Positions 40,883-49,087 of a stretch of 64,000 bases of DNA are shown here, one piece after another; the stretch's first letter is position 1; each line of letters starts with the position of its first letter. The notes beneath the pieces are model-generated. The model was not told the DNA's origin and ran no database searches. It was given only the letters and a program-made list of their open reading frames with translations. The stretch is from assembly GCA_903887325.1 (NCBI GenBank), contig CAISPG010000132.1, positions 1-64,000 of the forward strand, read 5' to 3'. The DNA comes from an uncultured Burkholderiales bacterium. GTDB taxonomy: Bacteria; Pseudomonadota; Gammaproteobacteria; Burkholderiales; Burkholderiaceae_C. A program made the position numbers and the translations under genes.

Positions 40883-41467
40883 TTACCGCAGGCCGTCTTT
40901 GCCCACGATCTCATGTATTTGTAATCCACCGATGCGCGGATGCGGTCTGCCGCTGTCAGTCACCACCACCGCCACCACGATTTCATTGGCACGCGGTGCA
41001 TCGGACACGCGCGCTTCCATCGCATCGAAATGGCTGCGCACAAAAGCCGCGACTTTGTGGCCCAAGGGCACATCCACTGCGGTACCCAGCGTGCCTTGTT
41101 TTTTCGCTGACGGCACGAGCGCAGCACCCTGGCTGACCGCTTTGCGCAAAGGCGCACCGAGCTTGGGATGCAGTATGGCAGCGGCGTGTTCCAGCTCACC
41201 GCCCTCACCGACGATGGCGGCTTTCCCATAGCTTTGCGCTTGTTCGGGTGCAATGCCCAAGGCCTGCACACAACGCTCGCCCAGCATTCCGCCTAACTCT
41301 TCGCCGATATCAATCAGTTCATCCAACGAATCACTGAAACGTCCGGCATACGGATTCGCAATCACTGCCATGGCCAACGCACGTCGTGTCGGCGGGTTCA
41401 CGGCTTTGCCGCCGTCCTGGTGAATTTCATCCACTTGCACAATGAGTTTTCTGATCTTGGCTTTCAT
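40883..41467 (-). CDS. DUF1185 (amino acid synthesis family) protein, copy 1
   Basis: 194 residues from MKAKIRKLIVQVDEI, chosen for GGGAG five bases upstream. It is a paralogue of the next gene: both have ANPYAG/RNPYAG, YGKAAIVGEGGELEHA, a conserved VPSxKK stretch, VDVPL and a SHFDAMEARV segment. DUF1185 has solved structures but no assigned reaction. Its position between enamidase/reductase genes and nicotinamidase suggests a step or accessory role in nicotinate breakdown (inference). Confidence 0.8.
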   Translation of the reverse strand: MKAKIRKLIVQVDEIHQDGGKAVNPPTRRALAMAVIANPYAGRFSDSLDELIDIGEELGGMLGERCVQALGIAPEQAQSYGKAAIVGEGGELEHAAAILHPKLGAPLRKAVSQGAALVPSAKKQGTLGTAVDVPLGHKVAAFVRSHFDAMEARVSDAPRANEIVVAVVVTDSGRPHPRIGGLQIHEIVGKDGLR

Positions 41468-41483
41468 GCTGTCTCCCGCTCGT

Positions 41484-42137
41484 TCAACGCAAACCATTCC
41501 ATTGACTGATGTCGTGTGCTTTCAAACCACCCACGCGAGCATGCACACGCGCACCGGTGCTCATGGCCAATATGACGATGATTTCATCGGCACGCGGCGC
41601 ACCCGGCACACGCACTTCCATCGCATCGAAATGGCTGCGCACATAACTGGCGTTGATGTGGGTCAAGGGCACATCCAAGGTCGCGCCAGGCGGCCCCACT
41701 TTTTTGGTAGATGGCACGATAGACAAGGCATTGCCCGGTTGACCGGTGGGCTTGTCGCCGCCACCGCCTTGAATGTATGAAGCACGGTCGCCCTTCCATC
41801 CCAACAGTTCGCGCATGGCGTAACCGCCGGGCACATGCCACAGTGCACCGTGTTCGAGTTCACCTGCCGCGCCGACGATGGCACCTTTGCCGTAGCCTTG
41901 TATCTGGTCGGGCGTGACACCCATGGCATCGCAGAGTTTTTTGGCCAAGTCCACGCCCAAGGGATTAAGTGCTTCCATCATCGGCAGTATGTCTGCGTGG
42001 TACGCACCCGCATACGGATTGCGCAACACCGCAGCAATGGCACCACGCACCAGCGGTGTGTCTGCGGGCGGGCCAAACTCGTGGTGTATCTGTTCTGTTT
42101 GCGTGAATATGCGCCGCACATCAATCAAGTCACTCAT
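41484..42137 (-). CDS. DUF1185 (amino acid synthesis family) protein, copy 2
   Basis: 217 residues from MSDLIDVRRIF; a start five codons earlier would lie inside the UPF0280 gene. It shares with copy 1 the blocks RNPYAG, YGKGAIVGAAGELEHG, VPSTKK, DVPLTH and RSHFDAMEVRV. It has an insertion with GGGGDKPTG that copy 1 lacks. The tandem pair could form a hetero-oligomer. Function unknown. Confidence 0.8.
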   Translation of the reverse strand: MSDLIDVRRIFTQTEQIHHEFGPPADTPLVRGAIAAVLRNPYAGAYHADILPMMEALNPLGVDLAKKLCDAMGVTPDQIQGYGKGAIVGAAGELEHGALWHVPGGYAMRELLGWKGDRASYIQGGGGDKPTGQPGNALSIVPSTKKVGPPGATLDVPLTHINASYVRSHFDAMEVRVPGAPRADEIIVILAMSTGARVHARVGGLKAHDISQWNGLR

Positions 42138-42139
42138 GC

Positions 42140-43021
42140 TTACACCCGACATTCCAAAGGTTCAGCCACGACCGCATGGCCTTGGCAAGATAAAAAGGCC
42201 GCGTGAATCAAACCACGCGACTGCATGTCACGGGCACAGTCTAGCCCGTGTTCCAGCGCCTGCTGCAATTGCTGCGCATGCAAAGGCGGCACGTCCACCG
42301 TCACCAAGCGCGCACCCAAATCGGTGTCGTCACGCAAACTGTCAGCGGGGCGGCGTTGAATGCGCCTTTCGTCAATATTGACTGCATTCGCAATCAGCGT
42401 GGCGGCCACATCGGCCTGCGCTGCTGTTGCCGCCAACACGGTCACGCTGTCTGCAATGCCTAATGAAAAACTGCGCCCTTGCCATCCGCTGGTGGCGATG
42501 CCGCGCACCGGCATGTCCGCCTCAATCACAAACGCGCCGTCAACCGATAACTCATGTGTTTGCCAGTTGCGCAATGCCTGCGCCATATCGCTCACCATGC
42601 CGATGCGCCAGCTTTCACCGGGTTGCATGTGCAAAGCAATATCGCCGCCGTTGTTCACATAGGCTTTGTGAATACCGGCTTGCATGAAACAAGGCAACAA
42701 CTCTTGCGCCACTGAACCCGCCACAGCGGCCATGGGTGTAACAAAACCATCGTGGCTGGCAAAAGCAGCTTGCGCAGTGGCGCGGTGCATGCGTTGCGCG
42801 ACAGGGTGCGTGAACACATGGTCTTCTAAAGCTGAAACGGCTTGTCTTAAATAGAACAACTCGCTCACCAGTTCAGGCAATATGCACTGGAAGCGTTGCC
42901 AAGTTTTTTCAATCGCATCAGCGCAAGCCTGCGGTTCACCCGCTAACTGCAAAACGATATCGATAGGGCCATGCTGAAAATGCCAACGGCCATCGGAGAG
43001 TGAACGGCGTTGTGCATGCAT
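42140..43021 (-). CDS. UPF0280 family protein (ApbE-like fold)
   Basis: 293 residues. Typical UPF0280 features are FVTPMAAVAGSVAQEL, the AYVNNGGDIAL core and GIATSGWQGRSFSLGIADSVTVLA. These parallel segments of ApbE, the FMN transferase that flavinylates Thr or Ser in target proteins. It is directly downstream (5 bp) of the predicted flavoprotein 6-hydroxynicotinate reductase, so a flavin-transfer role is suggested (inference; no activity is known for the family). Confidence 0.82.
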   Translation of the reverse strand: MHAQRRSLSDGRWHFQHGPIDIVLQLAGEPQACADAIEKTWQRFQCILPELVSELFYLRQAVSALEDHVFTHPVAQRMHRATAQAAFASHDGFVTPMAAVAGSVAQELLPCFMQAGIHKAYVNNGGDIALHMQPGESWRIGMVSDMAQALRNWQTHELSVDGAFVIEADMPVRGIATSGWQGRSFSLGIADSVTVLAATAAQADVAATLIANAVNIDERRIQRRPADSLRDDTDLGARLVTVDVPPLHAQQLQQALEHGLDCARDMQSRGLIHAAFLSCQGHAVVAEPLECRV

Positions 43022-43026
43022 GTGTG

Positions 43027-44628
43027 TCAGCCCAACATCGGTGGCGCATCCAGCGGCCAGGGCGATACATCAGAGGGCGGGTTCTCCCAGCGCATGTGTG
43101 TGGGTGCGCCGTCGTTATGCCATGCGCCGTTGCGCATGCTGTCGTCCAAAGTGCGCACAAAACCCATGTGCCCGCCCAATGACTGGTAGTCGCTCAAGCG
43201 CAAGGTGAATTCGATGGGCGCAACGATGGCCGGAGTGGGCACAGTGCCAAAACTGTTGGCTGGCATGCGCATCACATCCACCATCAAGGTGATGCCGCCG
43301 CCCGGCCACACATAAGCCGGTGCGCCGCCGCAACTCACATTCACCAAAGCTTGTTTGACTGCACGCGTCAGTTGTATCGGGTTGTCGGTGACACCCGAGC
43401 GCAAACTGCCGCCTGCACCTGCTAAGAACAACACCGATACCAAAGACGGTTCGCAGTTCTCACCTATACGCTCCACCACATGGCGCACTTCGCTGGGCAT
43501 CTCAGCAGGCTGCGGTTTTAAATGCTCGTCCAACACAAACCAAGCCGCGTGTTCGCCAGTGGTAGAAGTCATCAGCAAACGCAAACCCGGCCAGGCTTCT
43601 TCAGGGTTCCACTCGCCCAAGATAGACAAGGGGTCGGTGATGCTGGTGCCGCCCCAGCCCGTGCCAGGTTGCGCCACTTGGAAATAGCGCCCCGGCGTGG
43701 ACTTTCGCCCGTTGATTTTGATACCGCTGGGCTTCATATGTAAACAACGCCCGGCCTGGTGCTCGGTCAACACGCCGGTGATGTGGTCATCCACCACCAC
43801 CACCTCGTCGCACACGCCTAACCACTGACGCGCAAACATACCAATCGCCGCAGAGCCGCAACCCACACGCATGCGTTGCTCGGTGACACCATCGACCACC
43901 GGCGCATGACCGGCTTGCAAACCCAGCTTCGCGCCGTTTTCAATTTGCACTTCCAAAGCCTGCTGGTTGCCCAACTTATGCATCAACTCCAAGGCCATGC
44001 GGCCTTGTTTTTTGCTGCCGCCTGTCAAGTGATGCACGCCGCCCAAGCTGAGCATTTGCGAGCCGTATTCAGCAGTGGTGACGTGGCCAACTTCTTCGCC
44101 TTGGTAAAGCACCGCAGCGCGTTCATCGCCGATGTAACGGTCGGTGTCTATCTTCACCTTGAGGCTGCAATAACTGAAGATGCCTTCGGTGACCACGGTC
44201 ACCATGTCGACACCGCGCGACTTGGACGCGACGATGAAAGGTGCAGGTTTGTAATCCGGGTAGGTGGTGGATGCCCCTATGCCGGTGACGAAAACGCCCT
44301 TTTCTTCATTTTCAAGCGTGGTCAGTGTTTGCGGCAAAGCGTCTGCGTCTGTTCTTGGGTTAAAGCTCAGAGGCTGGTCTTGTGCGCTTGCTTGTCTATT
44401 GAGAAACACCACCGGGTCTAAGCGCACCAGCACACCATCGTGATTGGCATAGCGGTCACACGCGCCCACGCGTCCTTCGGATATCTGGCACAACACCGGA
44501 CAGGCATTGCATTCCACCTTTCCTTCACGCACCGGCCCATGCTTGGGCTCGACCCGCTGCAACCCCAATGGCAGGCCCGAATCTGTCGCGGGCAAGCCAT
44601 CGGTGTGTGTAGTGCTGGGTGTGTTCAT
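43027..44628 (-). CDS. hnr: 6-hydroxynicotinate reductase
   Basis: 533 residues from MNTPSTTHTDG; the frame is open slightly upstream. An N-terminal cysteine group C40-x2-C43-x3-C47-x9-C57 suits a [4Fe-4S] cluster (VECNACPVLC, GACDRYAN). The long body matches, from memory, the iron-sulfur flavoprotein of nicotinate fermentation in Eubacterium barkeri that reduces 6-hydroxynicotinate to 1,4,5,6-tetrahydro-6-oxonicotinate. S411-G-V-T414 resembles the ApbE flavinylation motif. It is first of the minus-strand nic operon and divergent from the enamidase gene, which acts on its product. Confidence 0.82.
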   Translation of the reverse strand: MNTPSTTHTDGLPATDSGLPLGLQRVEPKHGPVREGKVECNACPVLCQISEGRVGACDRYANHDGVLVRLDPVVFLNRQASAQDQPLSFNPRTDADALPQTLTTLENEEKGVFVTGIGASTTYPDYKPAPFIVASKSRGVDMVTVVTEGIFSYCSLKVKIDTDRYIGDERAAVLYQGEEVGHVTTAEYGSQMLSLGGVHHLTGGSKKQGRMALELMHKLGNQQALEVQIENGAKLGLQAGHAPVVDGVTEQRMRVGCGSAAIGMFARQWLGVCDEVVVVDDHITGVLTEHQAGRCLHMKPSGIKINGRKSTPGRYFQVAQPGTGWGGTSITDPLSILGEWNPEEAWPGLRLLMTSTTGEHAAWFVLDEHLKPQPAEMPSEVRHVVERIGENCEPSLVSVLFLAGAGGSLRSGVTDNPIQLTRAVKQALVNVSCGGAPAYVWPGGGITLMVDVMRMPANSFGTVPTPAIVAPIEFTLRLSDYQSLGGHMGFVRTLDDSMRNGAWHNDGAPTHMRWENPPSDVSPWPLDAPPMLG

Positions 44629-44726
44629 GCCATTCGTGGGTTGGAGAATCAAAGCAAAGACCAAGACGCATTATGCTTGTGGCTGCACCTCGCACAGAGT
44701 CAAACATTAGTTCCAAGGAGTTCGTC
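44629..44726. promoter_or_regulatory. Divergent hnr / ena promoter region
   Basis: These 98 bp must contain the promoters of both nic transcripts. AAGGAG lies just before the ena start. I see no clear operator palindrome, and no transcription factor gene of the NicR, NadQ or MarR kind sits beside it. Confidence 0.5.
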
Positions 44727-45917
44727 ATGGCCACCGCAGCAACCGAAGAAGCATCCGGCAAAGTCGTCATTAAAAACATAGGACTGCTGCTCTCCGGCGA
44801 TATAGACAAACCCATTTTGGAAGCAGACACCATCGTCGTCATGGACGGCATCATCACCGCAGTGGGCAAATTCAAAGACGTAGACACCGAGGGCGCGAAA
44901 ACCACCATCGATGTGCGCCAAACCTGCGTGGCACCCGGTCTGATAGACAGCCATGTGCACCCGGTGTTCGGCGACTGGACACCGCGACAAAACCAAATCG
45001 GCTGGATCGACTCCACCATGAACGGCGGTGTCACCACCATGGTGTCTGCCGGTGAAGTGCATTTGCCCGGTCGGCCCAAAGACATCGTCGGCTTGAAAGC
45101 CTTGGCCATCACCGCGCAACGCGCGTTCAGCAACTTCCGCCCCGGCGGTGTGAAAGTGATTGCGGGTGCACCCATCATCGAAAAAGGCATGACCGAACAC
45201 GACTTTGCAGAACTCGCCTCGGCGGGCGTGACGCTCTTGGGTGAAGTGGGATTGGGTTCAGTCAAAGCCGGATATGAAGCCAAAGAAATGGTGGCCTGGG
45301 CACGCAAGCACGGCATACAAAGCACCATTCACACTGGCGGGCCGTCTATTCCCGGCTCAGGCTTGATCGACAAAGACGTGGTGCTGGAAGCCGACGCGGA
45401 TGTGATCGGCCATATCAACGGCGGCCATACTTCATTGAGCGAAGCCCATGTGTGCGAGTTGTGCGAGAAGTCCAGCCGCGCGATTGAAATCGTGCACAAC
45501 GGCAACGAGCGCGTGGCGATTGCAGCCGCCAAAGCCGCACTGAAATTGAAATGCCCGCACCGCGTGATCTTGGGCACTGACGGCCCCGCAGGTTCAGGCG
45601 TGCAACCGCTGGGCATGTTGCGCATGGTGGCATTGCTGTCCAGCTTGGCGAACATTCCCGCTGAGTTGGTGTTTTGTTTTGCCACCGGCAACACGGCACG
45701 CATACGCAATTTGAATTGCGGCTTGATAGAAGTAGGACGCGCTGCTGACTTTGTGTTCATGGACCGCGCACAACACACCGCCGGACGCAATTTGCTGGAG
45801 AGCGTGCAACTCGGCGACATACCCGGCGTTGGCATGGTGATGATTGATGGGTTGGTGCGCTGCCAGCGCTCGCGCAATACACCTCCAGCGACAGAGATAC
45901 CGGTAATCGTGCTTTGA
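44727..45917 (+). CDS. ena: Enamidase (amidohydrolase superfamily)
   Basis: 396 residues from MATAATEEASG, preceded by AAGGAG. Amidohydrolase features are APGLIDSHVHPVFGDW (the H-x-H metal site), GGPSIPGSGLIDKD and the late aspartate in ILGTDGPAGSG. The family enzyme hydrolyses 1,4,5,6-tetrahydro-6-oxonicotinate to 2-formylglutarate and ammonia. The divergent neighbour encodes the reductase that makes this substrate, which supports the specific call. Its stop overlaps the TTG start of the histidine kinase gene. Confidence 0.85.
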   Translation: MATAATEEASGKVVIKNIGLLLSGDIDKPILEADTIVVMDGIITAVGKFKDVDTEGAKTTIDVRQTCVAPGLIDSHVHPVFGDWTPRQNQIGWIDSTMNGGVTTMVSAGEVHLPGRPKDIVGLKALAITAQRAFSNFRPGGVKVIAGAPIIEKGMTEHDFAELASAGVTLLGEVGLGSVKAGYEAKEMVAWARKHGIQSTIHTGGPSIPGSGLIDKDVVLEADADVIGHINGGHTSLSEAHVCELCEKSSRAIEIVHNGNERVAIAAAKAALKLKCPHRVILGTDGPAGSGVQPLGMLRMVALLSSLANIPAELVFCFATGNTARIRNLNCGLIEVGRAADFVFMDRAQHTAGRNLLESVQLGDIPGVGMVMIDGLVRCQRSRNTPPATEIPVIVL

Positions 45918-47488
45918 GTTTTCCCACCTTGTTGTTCCATTCACCCATTTATCTCATCCCGACGCCTGCCAAGCGCTGGCTGGGCTTGGCCAGTTGGAGC
46001 TTCGCTTGGTTGCTGCTGTGGTTTTGTGACGGTGTGCTGAATTTAGGCAATTTGGCCTTGCTGCTGGTATTGGGTAGCGCCATGGCCGGTATATGGTTAT
46101 CACCCATTGCTTCCTTGCTGGCATGCGTGTGTTCGGTGATGATGTTCAACTGGTTGTTTGTACCGCCGCGCTTCACTTTTAACGTTGACCTCAACCAAGA
46201 CTTGTTGCTGCTGGTCACCATGCTGGGTGTGAGCGCCATGGTCAGTTATTCCATGTCAAGACTGCGTTCCGCGGCTCAGCTGGAAAACGAACACGCCGCC
46301 GACTCTGAAAAAATGCGAATACTGGGCGAACAGTTTCGAGATGTCACACAAGCGGGATTGCGCGGCGAGTTATTGCGAACCGCTTTGCAACAACACATGC
46401 AATCCAATGTCATGCTGTTGCTGGCAAATGAATTTGCTGCACCTGATATGCATGGTGAAGCCATTTACTTAGGACAACCGGACAAGCAAATCAAAGAGGG
46501 CCTGCACAGTTGCATGAATACGCTTGCAGCTTTAGGACCGGGAACCGGTCGGTTTGAAAACCAAAGCACTTTATTCTTACCCATCAGGGGCAGAACCAAA
46601 GCCTTCGGTGCAGTGGCTATTCAAGAGCGGAAATTGGCGGACATATCGCAGGCCAAACGCGCCTACCTGCAACAAATGTGTGATTTGCTTGGCCTGGAAA
46701 TTGAGCGCGACCACACCTTGAAACAAGCGCAACTCTCTAACGAAGAAGCACACAACCAACGCATACGCAACACCTTGTTGACTTCTATCTCGCATGACTA
46801 CCGCACCCCCTTGGCTAACTTGATTGGCGCAGCCTCGGTCATCCATTCGCAACACCCCAAACTGAGCACCGGGCAAGTGACACAGCTGGCCAACACCGTG
46901 CTGGTAGAGGCGCAACACCTGAACCGCATGACCAGCAACACCTTGCAACTGGCACGCTTGGATGCAGCGCCTTGGCGGGTGCACAAAGACTGGGAGTCGT
47001 TGCAAGAAGTGGTGGGCTCGGTGCTGGCCACGACCCGGCGGCGTTACCCGCACAGACAGATAGAAGTACACGTGCCTGATGGTCTTCCATTGGTGTTTTG
47101 CGATGCCATGCTGCTGGTGCAGTTGCTGGACAACCTGATAGAAAACGCCATCAAGTACAGCGGTGACGATGAGCACATACAAATAAAAGCCGCACAAGAC
47201 ACACAAGAAATACAACTGCGTGTGATAGACCACGGGCGCGGCATTCCCGACCCGTGGAAAGACAAAGTGTTTCAAGCGTTTGAGCGCATGCACGAAGACG
47301 ACGCGCAAGCCGATGCAAGTGACAACAGCCAACTCAGACGCGGCGTAGGCGTAGGACTGGCCGTGTGCAAAGCGATTGCCAATGTGCACCATGCCCGCAT
47401 CTGGATTGAAGACACCCAACCCACTGGTGCCACGCTGTGCGTGGCGTTTCCTCTTGAAGCACAGCCCATGCTGCACACAGAGGATTGA
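45914..47488 (+). CDS. KdpD-like membrane histidine kinase without the N-terminal KdpD/Usp domains
   Basis: 524 residues with a TTG start in a TTGA overlap with ena. Four membrane segments of the DUF4118/KdpD type occupy residues about 20-115, then a GAF-like region, a dimerisation/phosphoacceptor motif (SISHDYRTPLANL, His near 294) and an HATPase domain (NLIENAIKYSGDD, DHGRGIP, GVGLAVCKAI). Full KdpD is about 900 residues and has a cytosolic KdpD domain and Usp domain at its N-terminus; these are missing. It pairs with the next response regulator. Whether it serves K+ supply or nicotinate use is open. Confidence 0.88.
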   Translation: MSFPTLLFHSPIYLIPTPAKRWLGLASWSFAWLLLWFCDGVLNLGNLALLLVLGSAMAGIWLSPIASLLACVCSVMMFNWLFVPPRFTFNVDLNQDLLLLVTMLGVSAMVSYSMSRLRSAAQLENEHAADSEKMRILGEQFRDVTQAGLRGELLRTALQQHMQSNVMLLLANEFAAPDMHGEAIYLGQPDKQIKEGLHSCMNTLAALGPGTGRFENQSTLFLPIRGRTKAFGAVAIQERKLADISQAKRAYLQQMCDLLGLEIERDHTLKQAQLSNEEAHNQRIRNTLLTSISHDYRTPLANLIGAASVIHSQHPKLSTGQVTQLANTVLVEAQHLNRMTSNTLQLARLDAAPWRVHKDWESLQEVVGSVLATTRRRYPHRQIEVHVPDGLPLVFCDAMLLVQLLDNLIENAIKYSGDDEHIQIKAAQDTQEIQLRVIDHGRGIPDPWKDKVFQAFERMHEDDAQADASDNSQLRRGVGVGLAVCKAIANVHHARIWIEDTQPTGATLCVAFPLEAQPMLHTED

Positions 47489-47493
47489 CCCGC

Positions 47494-48198
47494 ATGGCAT
47501 TGCACGTGTTGTTGGTGGAAGATGACCGCGAACTGCGCCGCACACTGCGCGATGCATTGACCGTGGAAGGCTATGAAGTGCAAGTCAGCGGCAGTGCAGC
47601 AGATGCAAACGCGGTGTTGAAACACGCGATGCCTTCCCTCACACCGCTGGACTTGTTGATCTTGGACTTAGGGCTGCCCGACGGCGACGGCGCAGACTTG
47701 CTGCACAGCGTGCGGAGCAAATACAAACTGCCTGTGCTGATCATCTCGGCGCGGCATGACGAAGACAACAAAGTGCATTTGCTGGATGCCGGTGCGGACG
47801 ATTACCTGGTGAAGCCCTTCAGCATCAACGAATTGTTAGCCCGCATGCGCGTGAGCTTACGCCACAGAGGCACCACTGTGCAAGCCGCGCAAACTGTTTA
47901 CCAATGCCACAGCCTGCATATTGACTTGGCCAAACACGAGGTGAGTAAAGCAGGTGAAGCCGTGCACCTGACACCGACAGAATTCAAACTGCTGGCCCGG
48001 CTGGTGCGCCAAGCCGGGCAAGTGGTGACGCACCGGCAATTGCTGGTTGATGTGTGGGGCGCAGAGTTTGTGCAGCACACCCATTACCTGCGTTTGTACA
48101 TGGCGCAATTGCGCGCCAAGCTGGAAGACAACCCGACCGAACCGCAATTGCTGCTGACCGAACCGGGGGTGGGGTATAGGTTGTTTGAGGGGGTGTAA
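47494..48198 (+). CDS. OmpR/KdpE-family response regulator
   Basis: 234 residues from MALHVLLVEDDRELRR; a TTG three codons earlier overlaps the kinase stop. Receiver domain with the phosphoacceptor Asp in LLILDLGLPDGDG and the conserved YLVKPFSINEL lysine, followed by an OmpR-type winged helix (VHLTPTEFKLLARLVRQAG, VGYRLFEG). It is the partner of the KdpD-like kinase. No kdpFABC genes are in the window; a kup gene lies 0.9 kb downstream. Confidence 0.92.
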   Translation: MALHVLLVEDDRELRRTLRDALTVEGYEVQVSGSAADANAVLKHAMPSLTPLDLLILDLGLPDGDGADLLHSVRSKYKLPVLIISARHDEDNKVHLLDAGADDYLVKPFSINELLARMRVSLRHRGTTVQAAQTVYQCHSLHIDLAKHEVSKAGEAVHLTPTEFKLLARLVRQAGQVVTHRQLLVDVWGAEFVQHTHYLRLYMAQLRAKLEDNPTEPQLLLTEPGVGYRLFEGV

Positions 48199-48261
48199 TT
48201 CGTGGCGCTTGTCAATACGCTAGGGATGAGAAAAAAATGCCGTCATTATTCAAACCATTGT

Positions 48262-48290
48262 GTATGACAAATAATAATTTTATGTCATAC
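48262..48290. promoter_or_regulatory. Inverted repeat upstream of vapB, candidate antitoxin operator
   Basis: GTATGACA and TGTCATAC form a perfect 8-bp inverted repeat around an AT-rich 13-bp spacer, 33 bp before vapB. VapBC operons are commonly autoregulated at such palindromes. Confidence 0.6.
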
Positions 48291-48322
48291 TAAAACCCAC
48301 TTTTGTAAGAAAAGGGTTTCCC

Positions 48323-48598
48323 ATGATATCTGTTCGCTTACCTGATGCCGTAGAGCTCGAGTTAAATCAGTATTGCGCGTCTCGCAATCTGACCAAATCG
48401 CATGTGGTGCAAGAAGCGCTAGCTGAATACATGGTCGCAGTTAAAGCTGCTGCTCCAACCAAACCGTTGCCCGAACCTGACCTTTCGTTTCTACCTGAGA
48501 ACGATCCAATCCGTCAATTTATCGGTATTGCCAAACAAGGGCCAAGCACCCACGAATGGATGGCCATCACCCGAGGCGACGATTGGAACAAGCCATGA
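48323..48598 (+). CDS. vapB: Ribbon-helix-helix antitoxin (VapB-like)
   Basis: 91 residues. The N-terminal ISVRLPDAVELELNQYCASRNLTKSHVVQEALAEYM is split here by no gap and reads as a ribbon-helix-helix DNA-binding domain, followed by a Pro-rich tail that would wrap the toxin. It overlaps the PIN-domain toxin gene by four bases (ATGA), with an inverted repeat upstream. Confidence 0.85.
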   Translation: MISVRLPDAVELELNQYCASRNLTKSHVVQEALAEYMVAVKAAAPTKPLPEPDLSFLPENDPIRQFIGIAKQGPSTHEWMAITRGDDWNKP

Positions 48599-48990
48599 TT
48601 TTGGTGGATACGAATGTACTGCTGGATGTAGTCAAGGCCGACCCTATTTGGATGCCTTGGTCCTTGCTTCAATTACGTAGCGCGAAGACGGGGCAACTGG
48701 CTACCAATATGGTGGTTTATGCCGAGTTAGCCGCATACCCCACCACGTCTGATCAACTTAATCCATTTTTAGACACACTGAATATTCAAGTGCTCGATTT
48801 AACACGCCCTGCTGCGCGATTGGCAGGACAGGCATTCCGCGAATACCGTCAGCGCGGTGGTATCAAGACTGGCGTATTGCCTGATTTTTTCATCGGCGCA
48901 CATGCTCAAGCAGAAAAATACAAATTACTGACTCGTGATGCGGGACGCTACAAAACCTATTTCCCCAAAATCAAATTGATTTGCCCTTGA
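48595..48990 (+). CDS. vapC: PIN-domain toxin (VapC-like ribonuclease)
   Basis: 131 residues from ATG 48595; upstream in-frame sequence is inside vapB. The acidic residues of the PIN active site are visible: MILVDTNVLLDV, VVYAELAAYP, LPDFFIGAHA and LTRDAGRYKTYFP. It is a likely endoribonuclease neutralised by the preceding VapB-like protein. A decayed copy of its last 35 codons lies 2.3 kb downstream at 51273. Confidence 0.88.
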   Translation: MILVDTNVLLDVVKADPIWMPWSLLQLRSAKTGQLATNMVVYAELAAYPTTSDQLNPFLDTLNIQVLDLTRPAARLAGQAFREYRQRGGIKTGVLPDFFIGAHAQAEKYKLLTRDAGRYKTYFPKIKLICP

Positions 48991-49087
48991 TACTTTCATT
49001 AACAGTTCGTCCAACGAACTCCACTCACTTATGAGTTCCTAACACCACCCATGGCACTCTGACACCCATCAATCCATTGGAGTTCGC

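Noticed and set aside
49004-49020. Hairpin after vapC as a terminator
   Set aside because: AGTTCG/CGAACT gives only a 6-bp stem with no T run; too weak to call.
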